Source of the DNA: Heterotrichella gracilis
Lineage: Eukaryota > Sar > Xanthophyceae > Tribonematales > Xanthonemataceae
NCBI GenBank assembly: GCA_032358255.1
Contig: JAULBX010022187.1
Coordinates: 124,001-188,000 of the forward strand
Length of the DNA: 64,000 bases
Reading direction: 5' to 3'
Within the stretch, counting starts at the first letter, position 1, and every line of letters begins with the position of its first letter. Of this stretch, positions 24,500 to 36,300 are shown piece by piece. Below the pieces are notes generated by a model. It did no database searches. It was not told the origin of the DNA and worked only from the letters and a program-made list of their open reading frames with translations. The translations under genes were made by a program, and so were the position numbers.

Positions 24500-27400
24500 T
24501 CAACCCGACAGCGCCGCCACGCCCTCCGCCAAGCAGCTAGTCCTGTGCATGATGTTGTTGAGGCGCGATTCCGACAGCGTTTTGCTCCTGTCTACCGCGG
24601 CATTGATTGTTTTTGTGACGTGGCCCCACTGGGAGAGGAGGGCGGGAGAGGCGGGGGAGGGGGACTGGGAGCCTGCGGGTGGTGAGGCAGTGAGATGGTG
24701 CATCAGTTGTTTGTATGAGGCCGGTTTGTGACGAACAGGGGTGCTCAATTGTGTGGTTGCTGTCGACAGATGCGTCTCAACAGTGGGGCACATGCATGGT
24801 ACCGCAACTGCGATCAAAAGATTGGGCAGTGGTGCACTGCCGGTGCACCCATGGGCGAATTATAAGGACATGCCATGTGCCAAGGCTGCGTGGAGCAGAT
24901 TCCCTACACTCTCCCTCCCCAAGAACAAAGAGAGTAGAACACCACATGAGGCAGCGGTGGGGAACGTGAGCAGGGGACCGCTGTGCTGACAACCATTACC
25001 ACCACACACACGCATGCAAGACCTGCAACACACGCAACCCCCTTCCCTCTCACCCACCCACCTGCCGAGGGGTGCGCCTGCAGTGGCCACAGGAGGTCAT
25101 GCACCAGCAGCACAGCAGTGCATGCCTCTGCTGAGGGGTAGTCTTTGCCTTTGCCCAGGCGGGGTGGCAGCGCCTGAGGTTCGCGGAACCACCACAGGCG
25201 GCGCAGGGTGGCGGCGGCGTCGGGGGCGGGGTGGGAGGCGCTGCGGGGGTGCTTGGCGGGCTGTGCAGGGAGGGGGAGGGGTGGTGAGGGTAATGTGTGG
25301 GTGAGCTGGCGCCTCAATGTCTGCCACAGCGCACAGGCACATGTCAAAACCACCCGCCATGTGCACCGTAATCGCTCAGCTGCTAATCACATCACCAGTC
25401 AAAGCATTTGTCCATTTGTGCACACATAAAGAAATTTGTTTGTTTTTAGTACATTTTCCTCTTCAAGCTTAATCCTAAGTATTTCCCATCCCGGGTCAAC
25501 ACGCCTATTTGCCCCACCTGGTTTCCACCCTCTACCAGCACCTCCTGCTCCAGCATGTGCAGCGCCAGGTGGCAGCCCAGGGTGGCGCCACGCGGACCAC
25601 ACGCCCTCAGCAGGCCAGTAAGGCGCAGGCGGGCACAGTGGGAGGGGCCGGTGGAGGACAGCTGGGACACCAGAGGGCCTGCGGGGGTGGGGGCGGGGAA
25701 TTTATTATCTCTAAATGGCACTGTATTATGGTCCAAGTTCATTGCATACCCGGTGCTCACACTAATACCTGCTCATCAGGGTGGTGCGAGCTGAGGAGAT
25801 CCTATTAATGCGGACGCAACTAGCACCGAGCCCATGCGTCCTGCCCACCACCGCAAGCAGCTCAGTTGCCGTCGCCTCCCTATCATATCATGCTGGGCTC
25901 AAAAACCACTGACCATCCCATCCATCCCAAAACTCCATGCCACTGCATCTTTTTGCCAGCAGATATACACCCGCACACCCCGCACACCTTGCACTTAGCA
26001 CCCGGCCCATTCTCAGCACTTCACCCCGCCAGCACCTAATGGCCAGCTCCCATCAAAGCACGCGGGGCCAGTAATTGCACCCAAAACCCTAAGCCTCCCA
26101 ACGAACCACCCCCCTGCCCCACCCACCTTGCAGCCCCTCCCATGCGCCCTGCCCCACCGCAGCCAGCAGCTCAGTGGCCGCCGCCTCCCCATCAAAGCGC
26201 GCGGGGGCAGCGGCGGGGTCCAGGTGCAGGCGGAACAGTGCGTCCAGCAAGAGGGCAGGCTGGTCAAAGGCGCCGGAGGCGAGGGGCTGGGTGGCCTGCG
26301 TTTGGGGGTAGGGGGTGGGGTGGGAAGGGGCTGTGGAGAGTGAGGTGGTGGCGGATTGATTGCAATGGCTATCATAACAAATAGCTTTCATCATAAGTCT
26401 AGGATAGCAGATGGCGGGATGGTGGCGCCAAAGATGTTGAAATGTGCCCCGGGTGCCCGGCGCCATGCCTGCATCCCCTCCCCTCTCACCTCGCTGCACG
26501 CCTTGCACACCCCTGCCAGCGCCTGCATCACCAGGCTCACGTGGAACACCTGAAGCTCACCCTCCCCGTCACCCTCACTCTCATCTCCCCCTGCCTCGAC
26601 AGTCCCCTCCTGGCTATACCCTAGGGCCTTTAGCGCGGTCATGAATTCGGGTGGGCCAGGCAGCCAGTGGAGGCGCGCGTGGGTGGGCGTAGGGGGGTAG
26701 AGGGCCGCGGTGGTGGTGGTGGGTGGATTGGGGGTGAGCCAGGCCACAAACGTGGCGCGTGCTGCTGCCGCCACCTGTGGGGAGAGGGGGCGCACGGGAT
26801 TGTCATTGCAGGGTAAAGGGGAGGGACAGGGAGCTGCTCCGCTTGGGTTTAAGTATGGTTTAAATAGATTCGAGGGGCTCCTAACATTTCTTTGTTAGTT
26901 TGTTATATTCTTGGTGCTAGCTTGGTGCATGTGATTGGAGTGAGGCAGCCACATGCAGCGCGTAGCATGGCAGGCCAATTGAAGTGGGCAAAGAGTAAAG
27001 TAGATGTTGAGCATGTAAACTTCAGGAGCCAGTATCTCGTGAATAACTAACTCATGAATAACTAAATATATATCTAAAACCTTGGACCATCAGTTGGTGC
27101 AGGGCTGTGTGGGGTGGCGCACCTGCTGCTCTGCTGTGTAGATTGTGTTGAACACCCAGCGCGCCACATCCTCCGGCACATTGCCGCCCCTGCCGTGCCA
27201 TCCAAGCAAGATGCACTTTAGGCCCCCATTATAAAGGGTAGGGGATGGGGTACTGGGGTCCAGTAAATGCAACCTGTCTTGTGCAGTGCTGATTGCATGG
27301 CTTCATTGGTCGCACGTGCTATGCAACCCCAGCATCACAATTAGGCCATGTCATCCAAAAACAGTAAAAATATGTCATGTGATCACATGCCCTCCCCCAA

Positions 27401-28854
27401 AAGGGAGTGTTGAGCACAGCAGCGAAGCAGCCATGCTCCCATGTGGTCCCCCCACACCGCACAACCACCCTCGCGCACCTGCTGTAGTGCCTCTGCACCC
27501 ACCCCCCCAACAGCATCCCTTGCGCCACCTCGCCCGCATCCAACCCCACCAGCTCCGCCCCTCCACACGCCTCCAGCACCGCCATGCACCCCGGCTGGAC
27601 CTCCCCAGGACAAGGGGTCAGCCCCTGGGAGGGCAGCTGCACAAGGGGAGGAATAAAAGGGTGAATTTCACGGGAAAGGCACTGTCAAGGTGGTGCGACG
27701 CTGGGGTCACCGCTTGCATGTGCAGTCGGGTGCACTCCTGGAAGATAAAAATGCAAATTGTGCAGTGCACAACCCCTGGCGGGTCAATGCCGGCATGTGG
27801 CCGGAGCAACCACTGGTAATGCGTGGCAGCGGCTGCAAGGCAGCGGCGCACCCCCATAATCACCCAGGCAAGGGGGAGATCCTACCCTACCCACTTGCTT
27901 CACCACCCCCACCCCACCTGCACTGGCCGCAGCACCTGCAGCGCCACCGATAGCTCAATCTCCACCGCCACGTACCCTATACCCTAGGCTAGGGCTGCCG
28001 CAACTGCTGATCCCCGCCATCCTTCACGCACCCAACCGCACACACCTCAGGAGCCCACCTGCCCCACCCACCCTATCAGACACAGGCCTCCAGGTTCACT
28101 GCCCCACCAACCCCACCCCAACCCACAGACACAGGTCTCTGCATGCCCTGTCTGCCTCCCCAATTCACCCCACCTGCACACGCCGCAGCACCCGCAGCGC
28201 CACAGGGGGCTCCGGCTCCGCCTCCATTGCCACCTCCTCTAGGGCTGCCGCCACCGCCCCAGAGGCGCGTGCCGCGCCAGCGCCTGCCGCCTCCTCCGCC
28301 TCCGCCATGGCCACATCCTCCCCCGCACTGCGGTCTAGCTCGCACTGCAGCGCGCGGCTGTCCCGCTCCCGCCTCTCCCGGTCCTTGCGGATCTGCGCAG
28401 CCAGCTCGTGCCCTGGCTTCTTGTATGTGCGCTTGCGCGGCCCTGGGGCGCTGCGGGTGAGGGCAGGGGGAGCGGTGGGTGTGAGGGAGTGGGTGCAGGG
28501 GTTACTGAAAGGGTGGGGGGAGAGGGACAGTGGCTTTTGAAGGACATGAGGGCATGGTGTGTGCTCACTATTGGTGGATGCAACTCCCGAAGCACGCATG
28601 CATGGAAACGTAACTGGATTGGATGGGGTGTTGAGCAGGGGGGTTGGCCAACAAGTGGGGCATTATGTATGGCATGTGCGGCACAGATAGGTGGGCAGTG
28701 GCTCCCACACTGCAGGCAAGCTGTGTCAATTGCAGTGAATAGCAGTGTGTTGCAGAGTGATAATGCCCTACTCTGCAGTGTCGTCCTCCAGGAGTTGCAG
28801 CAGGTCCAGCCTGCTGGCCCCCTGCGGCTCGTCCACGTCCATGTTCCAAGGCAT
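24500..28854 (-). CDS. Unrecognised intracellular protein (10 exons, about 566 aa)
   Basis: Exons: 28854-28772, 28450-28174, about 27739-27674, 27636-27479, 27252-27123, 26774-26490, 26295-26127, 25678-25518, 25260-25062, 24672-24500; sum 1701 nt. The start at 28854 gives an acidic N-terminus (MDVDEPQ, LLQLLEDD). A basic, charged segment follows (RKRTYKKPGHELAAQIRKDR), then an Ala/Glu-rich stretch, and from about residue 120 what reads as an all-helical Leu/Ala-rich body with tandem short helices, the style of HEAT-like scaffold proteins. There is no signal peptide or membrane segment. The basic stretch could be a nuclear signal (inference). The exon 3 end is the least certain boundary. The 5' end faces PETN, so a shared promoter region lies at 28855-29682. 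I do not recognise the family. Confidence 0.7.
27912..28013 (-). repeat. Decayed copy of an exon end inside the following intron
   Basis: The last ~100 nt of the exon ending at 28174 (coding VALRVLRRVQ), with its CAG/GTGGGG donor, recur here in the same orientation as a readable but diverged copy (VALQVLRPVQ) that also keeps the donor. Confidence 0.7.
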
Positions 28855-29682
28855 GCTTAAAACTTCCTGCAAGGGCAACAATACGGTGTGTTGCTGTCCT
28901 GGTTGCAGCAGAGACCTGCAGGAGACTGCTCTTTGAAGCGTTGCAGTCACAGTGTAGTACAGTGACCGGGGGTGCAGCAAACCATGGACAGATGCCACAG
29001 AAGACAGTCTAGCGCTTTCTTATCAAAAACAACAAGATTAGATGTGATCAATGCAACATCAGCAGCCAGCACCACCTAACTGGCGTTTTGGGTACTCTGC
29101 AGTTTGGCTGGAACGAGGACCTCGTGAATGCACAGCACGCACAGCACTCCTTTGTGAAGAGGGCCAAAGGAAAGGGAAAACATGCAGTGGCATGATGGTG
29201 GTAGCATTTACCTTGTCTGGTGAAGTGTGTACCCTCGAGGAGAGGTGCACAGGTTCTAACTCGGACCGGAGGTGCCCAGTTCGAGTTTCAAATATATTGA
29301 TATCAACAGGTAGGTGAACGCCCTTCCCACGTACGTCTGCTAGCCAGAGAAGAGAGTACACTACACAGCAAACGCGGGTTGTCTCCACAAACAAACTTGA
29401 AGCAGAGAAAGGGAGAAGGTGCCATGACAGCTTTTCAACGAGTTTGAAACTGGCTGTCGTTTTCGAGGGGGGTCAACTGCGGCCGGTAGAGCGGCGGATT
29501 CCCGCCACCGCCGTTTTCTGTGATCTTGAAGATAAGTGGCCTGAGATGCCTACCACCGACCCTTCTGTACAACCGGTGCTGAGGCTAGCCAGCTTTCCAC
29601 CCTCATAACCCACACTCTTTCCACCTCCTCCACTCCGTTCCCTCCTAGCCACCCTTCGCCCCCCTCCACCCAACCAGCAGCC
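28855..29682. other. Divergent spacer upstream of PETN
   Basis: About 0.83 kb lie between the start of the minus-strand gene and the PETN start codon. The last 60-100 bp before 29683 are C-rich and probably 5' UTR. No TATA box or other defined element was identified with confidence. Confidence 0.5.
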
Positions 29683-30000
29683 ATGGCCTCCACTCTGTCC
29701 CTTGCCTCCACCTCCCGGCCAGCCCTGGCTGTGTCATCCAAGAGGGCGACCGTGTCATCGCGCGCCCCCCGTGCTCTGCGCGTGGTTGCCCAGAAGCAGG
29801 ACGCCATCGCCCAGAGGGCCGCCGCTGGCGCTGCCCTTGCCAGCTTTGCCCTGGCCGTGGCCCCCGCAGCACAAGCCGCCCAGGAGGCGTTCATGACCGC
29901 CGAGGGCGAGCCCTTCATCGTGCAGCTGGGCTGGGCAGCCACGATGGCAGTGTTCAGCTTCTCCCTCTCCATGGTGGTGTGGGGCCGCAGCGGGATGTAA
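29683..30000 (+). CDS. PETN: Cytochrome b6f complex subunit 8 (PetN) precursor, nuclear-encoded
   Basis: Single-exon gene of 105 codons. The last ~29 residues match the PetN pattern ([20 protein letters not shown] then RSGM; family consensus roughly [20 protein letters not shown] then RSGL), a single thylakoid-spanning helix at the rim of the b6f dimer needed for complex assembly and stability. Ahead lies a bipartite presequence: a Ser/Arg/Ala-rich stromal transit peptide (residues 1-45, with [10 protein letters not shown]) and an Ala-rich thylakoid signal ending APAAQA, so maturation is expected near residue 66. The start is the first ATG, after a C-rich leader. In land plants petN is plastid-encoded; a nuclear copy is known from Chlamydomonas. 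TGTAA, the usual algal poly(A) signal, occurs at 30355-30359. High certainty. Confidence 0.94.
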   Translation: MASTLSLASTSRPALAVSSKRATVSSRAPRALRVVAQKQDAIAQRAAAGAALASFALAVAPAAQAAQEAFMTAEGEPFIVQLGWAATMAVFSFSLSMVVWGRSGM

Positions 30001-31043
30001 GCTTGCCTCGCAAGCTGAGGCGGGAGCAGTCGGGGTGACTGCCTAGGGGAGCAAGCGAGAAGATGAAGTGGGCATACCCCCCATGGCGTGGGGCCGGGGA
30101 GGGTACTGGGGAGATCAACCGAGAACTATAGCTTCAAAAGCAGCCCGTCAGCAAGAGATCACAAGTGTGTTCACCCAGACTAGAGTTGGGTGGCTTGAAA
30201 GCAGTAATTTTTGGCTGTACTGGCATTGTCTAGCTTGGTACTGGCCCATTGTTTTGAAAGCCCTTTCCTTTCCCACTTACGCTGAGGCTGAACACAATAC
30301 CTTGTGACTTTGGGTTGGCTTTCAAAGCCCTATGTTGTACTATACAACCCTTTCTGTAACAGTTCCGCTGGATTCCCTGATGCCCTTGCAATGCATAGTA
30401 GGTTTGCCCAGTGCGTGCACCTCCAGCACCACTCTGTTTGGATCCACCGCTTTGGGGGCTACACATATGCATAGCAGGGTGTTGGCACGAAGGAGTGCGC
30501 GCAAAGCACCTCGCCTGCATATTCATTGCTACCCAGTTGTCAGGTTCAATGCACCTCAACACCCATTGGTTGGTTGTCAACAGGTTGCCACCCCTGGTCA
30601 GCGACCCCACAGATTGGAACTTGAAGAGTGAGACAACATCAGTTGGGCTGGCTGGTTGCTTACACATGGAGTGCATATATAAAAGCCGCTGATATATGCT
30701 TGCACGCCCTGTGGCACCAACGGCAAAGAGATGATGTGTGATTGGAAGTTACAGACTAGACTAGAGCTGTTGCCATAGTGGTGGAGATGTGCCAGTGAGC
30801 AATGCCGCAGCAATTGCCCTAGATCCAGCCACTTCCAACAAGTTGCATGCTATGTATAGGCACACAGGTGCACGACAAGCCACTGCCAGGTATTCTGGTC
30901 TCTAACTGGGTCACAAAGACAAGAGGTTTCACAGGCAGGAAAGAAAAGCAATTGCCCGCTGTCCCTTTTGCAGTGAATTCCGGCCCTGATAGCTGTTGGC
31001 AACTGCTGGGTAGGGCGCTCTGAAAGCGCATTATGGCACTGCT
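30001..31043. other. PETN 3' region and spacer
   Basis: About 1 kb containing the PETN 3' UTR (candidate TGTAA poly(A) signal at 30355-30359) and the 3' end of the V-ATPase accessory gene on the other strand (TGTAA on the minus strand near 30750). No further gene was seen. Confidence 0.45.
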
Positions 31044-32478
31044 CTACTCCACGTGACGAACCTCCTTTGGTTTGTCAAACTTGGTCGGTGTATCCACAAT
31101 ATGCATACATGCTGTGCCTGCCCCCAGTGCTATCAAGAAGATGATGCCCAGAATCAACGCTTCAAGCTGCTTCACTTGAATAGCACACTTTTGGGTGCAC
31201 TCCTGGCCAACTGCGGGGTCGCCACCAGTGGATTGCAGCCTCCTGCGCGAGTCGCTGACAAGCACAGCCTGCAACCACAAAGCACCCACACACTGTAAAT
31301 ATACTGAGTGTGCATACTAAGGATAGGGCAGAACAACCAATGTGCAGTCACTTCCAGGTTAGTGCTGCTTGAATTTGATGGCGATGGCAAGGGTTAGGCC
31401 GTTGGCGTACCTTGGGATCATGGTCCGACACAAACACTGCCGCATAGGTTTCACTGAGCTCACTCAGGACCTCTTGGGTCTGCTGCAGCAGGGCTTTCAG
31501 CTCCTGCTGGCTGGTTGACTGTGCGCACACCACAATCAGCTTGCCACCCTGCGCTAGGGCATCCCTGATGGCACCCACTGTGGCAGGAGACTGTCTGTCT
31601 TGCAAGCCACACACGCCAATGAACGTTGTGTTCTCTGCTGAAGTGAACTTCAGAGTGTACACCGCAGTCTGTGACAGTGTTTCCAAACCCTGCAGGGTCA
31701 CGCACATCAGAGGTTAGCAACAGCATTCTTAGAGGTGGACCTGTGTGTAGGGCAGCGCACTGCAAAACCGAGGGCAATACCTGGCTGTAAACGTTGGGTA
31801 GGGACACAAACGACTTGACGGAGGTCATCAAGCCCTGGAGGTAGCTGAAAACGCTCCCCTCTGACCCTTGTGAAACATCGCCAGTGCTTGCCTGAAACGG
31901 GCGAGGAGGTTAAATTCAGTGATGGGTCCTGCGTGCACCATCACGTTGTGCAAACCTTGCACAGCAACCACTCACCTCAGGGCCAAGGAACAATATGGTC
32001 TTGTCAGCCCGCTGCTTGGAGCCACTGTTGTCGCTGAGCAAGGACCCAAGGCCATCTGTGCTCTCAGGAGCAACACTGCTGGTGAGCAGATCGGACGAGA
32101 TGGTCTGCAACCACACCACCTTCTCAGAAACACAGCAGTCTTTTGTTGCAACCAAGGCTTTGGCAGCAAGCCACCAAAGCTGTGCCCAATACAAAGTTTT
32201 GCATGCAAATGCACAGTGAAGAACTTGGGCTGTTTAAATAGTTGATATCAGATGGTGGGTGCATGACTGCTGCTCAGATGTCCATCTGCACGCTTGGCTA
32301 CAGGTTGTACCTGGTACGCCACGCTTGGGGACTTTAATCCAGCGAAACCCTCCTTGTTCGACCACAAGAAAGCGGGTACTGTGCTGACAATCCCAGCTTG
32401 GGCACTACTGATGCCGAGGCTACCAGCGACCACCACAAGCAGCAGCAGCGCCGCTAGTTGCATGTTGACTCTAATCAT
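31044..32478 (-). CDS. V-ATPase accessory/assembly protein, Ac45/VOA1/Big1-like (303 aa)
   Basis: Exons: 32478-32311, 32104-31976, 31891-31781, 31689-31411, 31268-31044; all phase 0, sum 912 nt. The protein has a signal peptide (residues 1-28) and then STVPAFLWS, the start typical of the Ac45/Big1 group. The lumenal domain carries a KTILFLGPE strand and AVFVSD before the membrane region. A Cys pair (ECTQKC) precedes one membrane helix (about residues 265-286), and a short cytosolic tail DTPTKFDKPKE closely resembles the IDTPTRFETP ending I recall from the Arabidopsis homologue. Members are type I ER/endomembrane proteins that help assemble the proton-pumping V-ATPase V0 sector. Length fits the plant-type members. 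The 5' end faces the large RNA-binding gene. Family assignment is strong; the exact role in this organism is inferred. Confidence 0.88.
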
Positions 32479-33378
32479 GGCTCTTCTGTCCTACACCATG
32501 CCAGCAACAGGCAGAAGGAAACAGCCCAAGTGTTTCCAGCAAAGGGGTGCAAGGGTTACCAACGTTCCTCGTTGGGCAAGCTGCCAACGGCCACACAGTC
32601 CACTCAACTCACAGCGCACACATACAGCCCACTTCAGCTGCTTTGATCTTGCCCACAGACTGCATTCAGGTCGTCACCAAGCTGCCAAGTACCACGACGA
32701 CCCTCGAAAAGAATAAACCTGGCTGGGTGGGGGCAGTCTCGCTTGCAGCGGATGTTTTGTGTTCCCCCTTGAACAGGTGTGTGAAAAACCTTCAGTGATG
32801 CGGGGACACACAACCAACCTTTTGCCACCTCAGCAGCGGTTTCCAGCCAGGAAATGGTAATCCGGTACCTTAACTGCTTTTTCGCTTCTGACGTGGCGGC
32901 CATACGTGAGGATGAAAATCCGCCGGCCCCACCGTTCCCCACTGCCTGTGGAGTACCGGGGGAAAGGTCCGTGCGATCAGATTACAAATGAGAGGCGTTG
33001 GCCCACCGTTTCGGACGGCCTTGATGAGCCACGCAAAAATCCGAGGCCACGCACTTTAGAATCAGAAGCGATGCACACTCGGCAAAAAGCGTAACCGGCT
33101 TTAGCGTTCTTTCTACAGCACAACTTGAGAAGGATAAGGCCACCCGAGTTTCCTTCTGAGCCTTTCCACCGCAAGCTGGGTCTACCACCCACAATGCCCA
33201 CGCATTCAGCCGTGTTAGAGCCTGTAGAACCTCCGGTTTGCCGGTTGCGGCATTGACGGAAGAAGGGAAGCACGCTTTTGTGCACCACCCCGCACCGCCG
33301 TGTAGCAATTCCACAAGCACCCACAGCCCAGCTGGAACAAGTGGCTGGATATGCAGCGGCAACACCAACAGCACTTCC
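32479..33378. other. Divergent spacer
   Basis: About 0.9 kb lie between the V-ATPase accessory gene (minus) and the large RRM gene (plus). Both promoters must be here. A 90-codon open frame starting with ATG at 32903 (minus) looks partly protein-like but has no supporting context. Confidence 0.45.
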
Positions 33379-36300
33379 ATGAAATCAAGTAAACAAGACA
33401 AGCGCCAGGGCAGCAGCTTGGCGGATGCGTTGTCAAAGGCAGCCGGCAACTGCAGTGCGGAAAACAGGCCCGCGAAGGACGCCCCAGCGCTCCCAGTGTC
33501 CGTGCTGGTAGTAGGGCTCGAGTCTGCGCTCGAAAACAGCGACTTTCAGCGGGCTGAGCAGGTACTGGGCAGCATCGAGGAGCAATGTAGCGACCCGGGG
33601 AGGAAGGCATGGCCTGCCGACGTGCTGCAAACAGTTTGGAACAGCACCCTCCTGGCAGGGAAAACCACTCATAGCCCTGAGGTACGCCTGCGCAGCCCGC
33701 ATTGGGTTGGACACTTGTGCGCATTTTTAGAGTCTTTTGTCACCAGGGAACTGCCTTTGGCCTGCGGTCACAACGATATTTTTGGGCTTCCGAGATGGGC
33801 TGGGAATGAATTTGGGTGCAAGTCTCGACATGCAGGCAGAGGCGGTTGTCGTCCCCCGTTGACACCGTACGTTGGTTGACGGTAGCAGACCTGCCGGTTT
33901 CTTTATTGCAAACACCTGTCTCCCTAGCCTGTTGCCTCTCGAAATGCTCGCTCTTTGGCTTTTTTGGTCCATTGTTTTTGACCCAATTTTGCAATGGCCC
34001 CTTCTTCGCATTGGGGTGTCTCAAAGCCGGACCGTGTCGCCAATGTGTACTGGCGCGTGGTAGCCTCAAGCCAAACGCGCCAATGCGCGAGCCACCCCCT
34101 GATCTGCGGTCAGTAACCGCCCGAATTACTGCTATATTGCTCGTCGGCTCCCCTGAGTAAAACCCGCCCAATTCATCATTGCCCGCGTGGGGGTTCTGCT
34201 CCGCCCCATAGCAACCACGCCTCGTTGCTTCGTATATACCTGTTTGATTTCCGCTACCGCACCACCGATCCTCCCCTCAAATCCCAGCACTGAAGTTCCC
34301 ATGTCCGCCTCGTGTCAGGTGCACCTGCGAGTCTTGGCAGTGATCCGCAGCCTCAGCCAGTCATGCAGAGCTTGCAACGCACTGGAATACGAGGTACGGG
34401 AATACATGCAAGAACATGCAGTATGCCAATATATGCAGGAGTAGAAATGAAGAAGGATTTTGTGTACGTTCAGCTCTACTTCCACCACCCACTGCACAGT
34501 CAGCCCTCACACCACATGCCTCTTGCACCCAACCAACCTCCCTCCTATTACCTACACAACAGAGTGGGCAGTTTGGTCCACATTTACGCAATGCTTACAC
34601 TTGTAGCACTGTCCCCGCTTACCGCCCTCGTCAGACACTGTGCAAAGCCTCGGATTGCCCCCCCGCCAATCTTGGTCTGCACACCCGCGCCCTAGCGCTT
34701 GCTGCTGCGGGTGCACCAGGACGCCACAAATACAAATTCCTTTACCCTATACTGGGCACCCTGAGCCCAAAAATACTCTTGCCTGCAGCTGGGGGTGCAA
34801 TGCAGTAATTATCCTAAAACCCTAAACCCCGAACCTACACTGGGCACCCCTCACCCTGCACCCCCCTGCGTGCAGCTGTGGGTTCACCCCGAGGCCGCAG
34901 CCACAGTGACTGCAGTGGCGGCCAGCCACCCCTCCCACCAGGCTGTGCAGGCAGCGGCGGTGGCGGCCCTACTCAGCCTCAGTGGCTGCCTCAAGTGCAG
35001 GCGCTTTGACAGCAGGTAACCTTAAACCCTAAATCCTACTAAGGTTAAGACAGCAGGTCACTGTCGCTGGCCAAGACTGGGTGTATAGGGCAGAGAAATG
35101 CACTTGAGAGTTTGCAAGTGATGCTAATGGATTGCGTGTTATCTGTAGTGGACGTACTGCTCAGGTGTAATTTTGCTTGCATGTGGCTTGTGCACTTCAG
35201 GCAGCTTGGGAAGCAGCCAGGTGAAAGCTCAGTTTATCCATTCATCTCCACGATCTGGTGTTTTCCTTTTGCCTGCTGCAATGCTTGCAAGCAAGCAAGG
35301 TGCAATTTTACCTACTCCTGCCCAGCGGCACCCTGTTCTGTCCTCCAACACAACCTAACTCGTTCCCTCCTTGTTGTCCAGAGACCGCCAGGAGTGGCTC
35401 GGCGAGGCAGGCGCTCTCGAAACCCTCCTGTCAACCCTAAAAGCATGCATGAGCTGGGGGCAGGCGGAGCTGACAGCGTGCACCTCGGACGCCCTGCAGG
35501 TACAGCATTTTGCACGAAAGTGCAGTGTATGAAAGCGAACTCTGCTGTTGCAAGGTCATTCTCATATGTAGAGCATGATGGTTCTTAGCCCTCGGTATCA
35601 TGAACTCGGGTACAGTTGTAGTGTGTGGCTATGCCAGACAGTAAGGCAACACACCGTTTAGGGTTGAAACAGGGAGCGTGGCACCTACACGGGTTGGGTC
35701 CCGGGCCACTGCAGTGTACGCGTCTCCTGCTTCACAAACCCACTTACCCCCCCCCACCCAACCCCTCCCCCCTTTGTCCAGGCGCTGCTCTACTGCTGCG
35801 TGCTCCACCCCGCCAACACCCACCGCCTGGCAGCCGCCGGTGGTGCCACAGCAGTGGGTGCCGCCATGCGCGCCGCCGAGGGCGAGTGGACGGTCCAGGA
35901 GCATGGGTGCATGCTGCTGGCTGAGCTGGCGGGCTGCAAGGCCACGCCAGCTGGCGACGTGGCGGCGTGTGTCACTGTCGTGCTGGCAGTCAGCAGGGTG
36001 CAGCTGGACAAAAAGTGAGAGGGGAGGCGGAGGGGTTGTGGGAGGGGGGCGAGGATCCTGTTTGAGGATGGGTGTGATGGACTGCACACCCGTGCATCAT
36101 CATTAGACCTGCTTAAGCATCGCTGGTTGGGGATGGGTGTGATGCACTGTCTATTCATGTTGTGCGTCATCATTGGATATGCTGTACACTCTACTCACCT
36201 TGAATTCCCTCGCCCACCAGGCTGGTGGAGGTTGCCCGCTCCGCCGTGTGGTCGCTGGTGCGCATGGCGTCGCAGCGCAGCCAGGCCCAGCGGTGCCCCG

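Noticed and set aside
32634-32903. Minus-strand frame starting MAATSEAKKQLRYRI
   Set aside because: The first half looks natural, but it lies in a promoter spacer, has no second exon I can support, and the V-ATPase accessory gene already has its own signal-peptide start.
33238-33378. Upstream extension of the large RRM gene's first exon
   Set aside because: The extension starts at TTG, not ATG; the first in-frame ATG is 33379.
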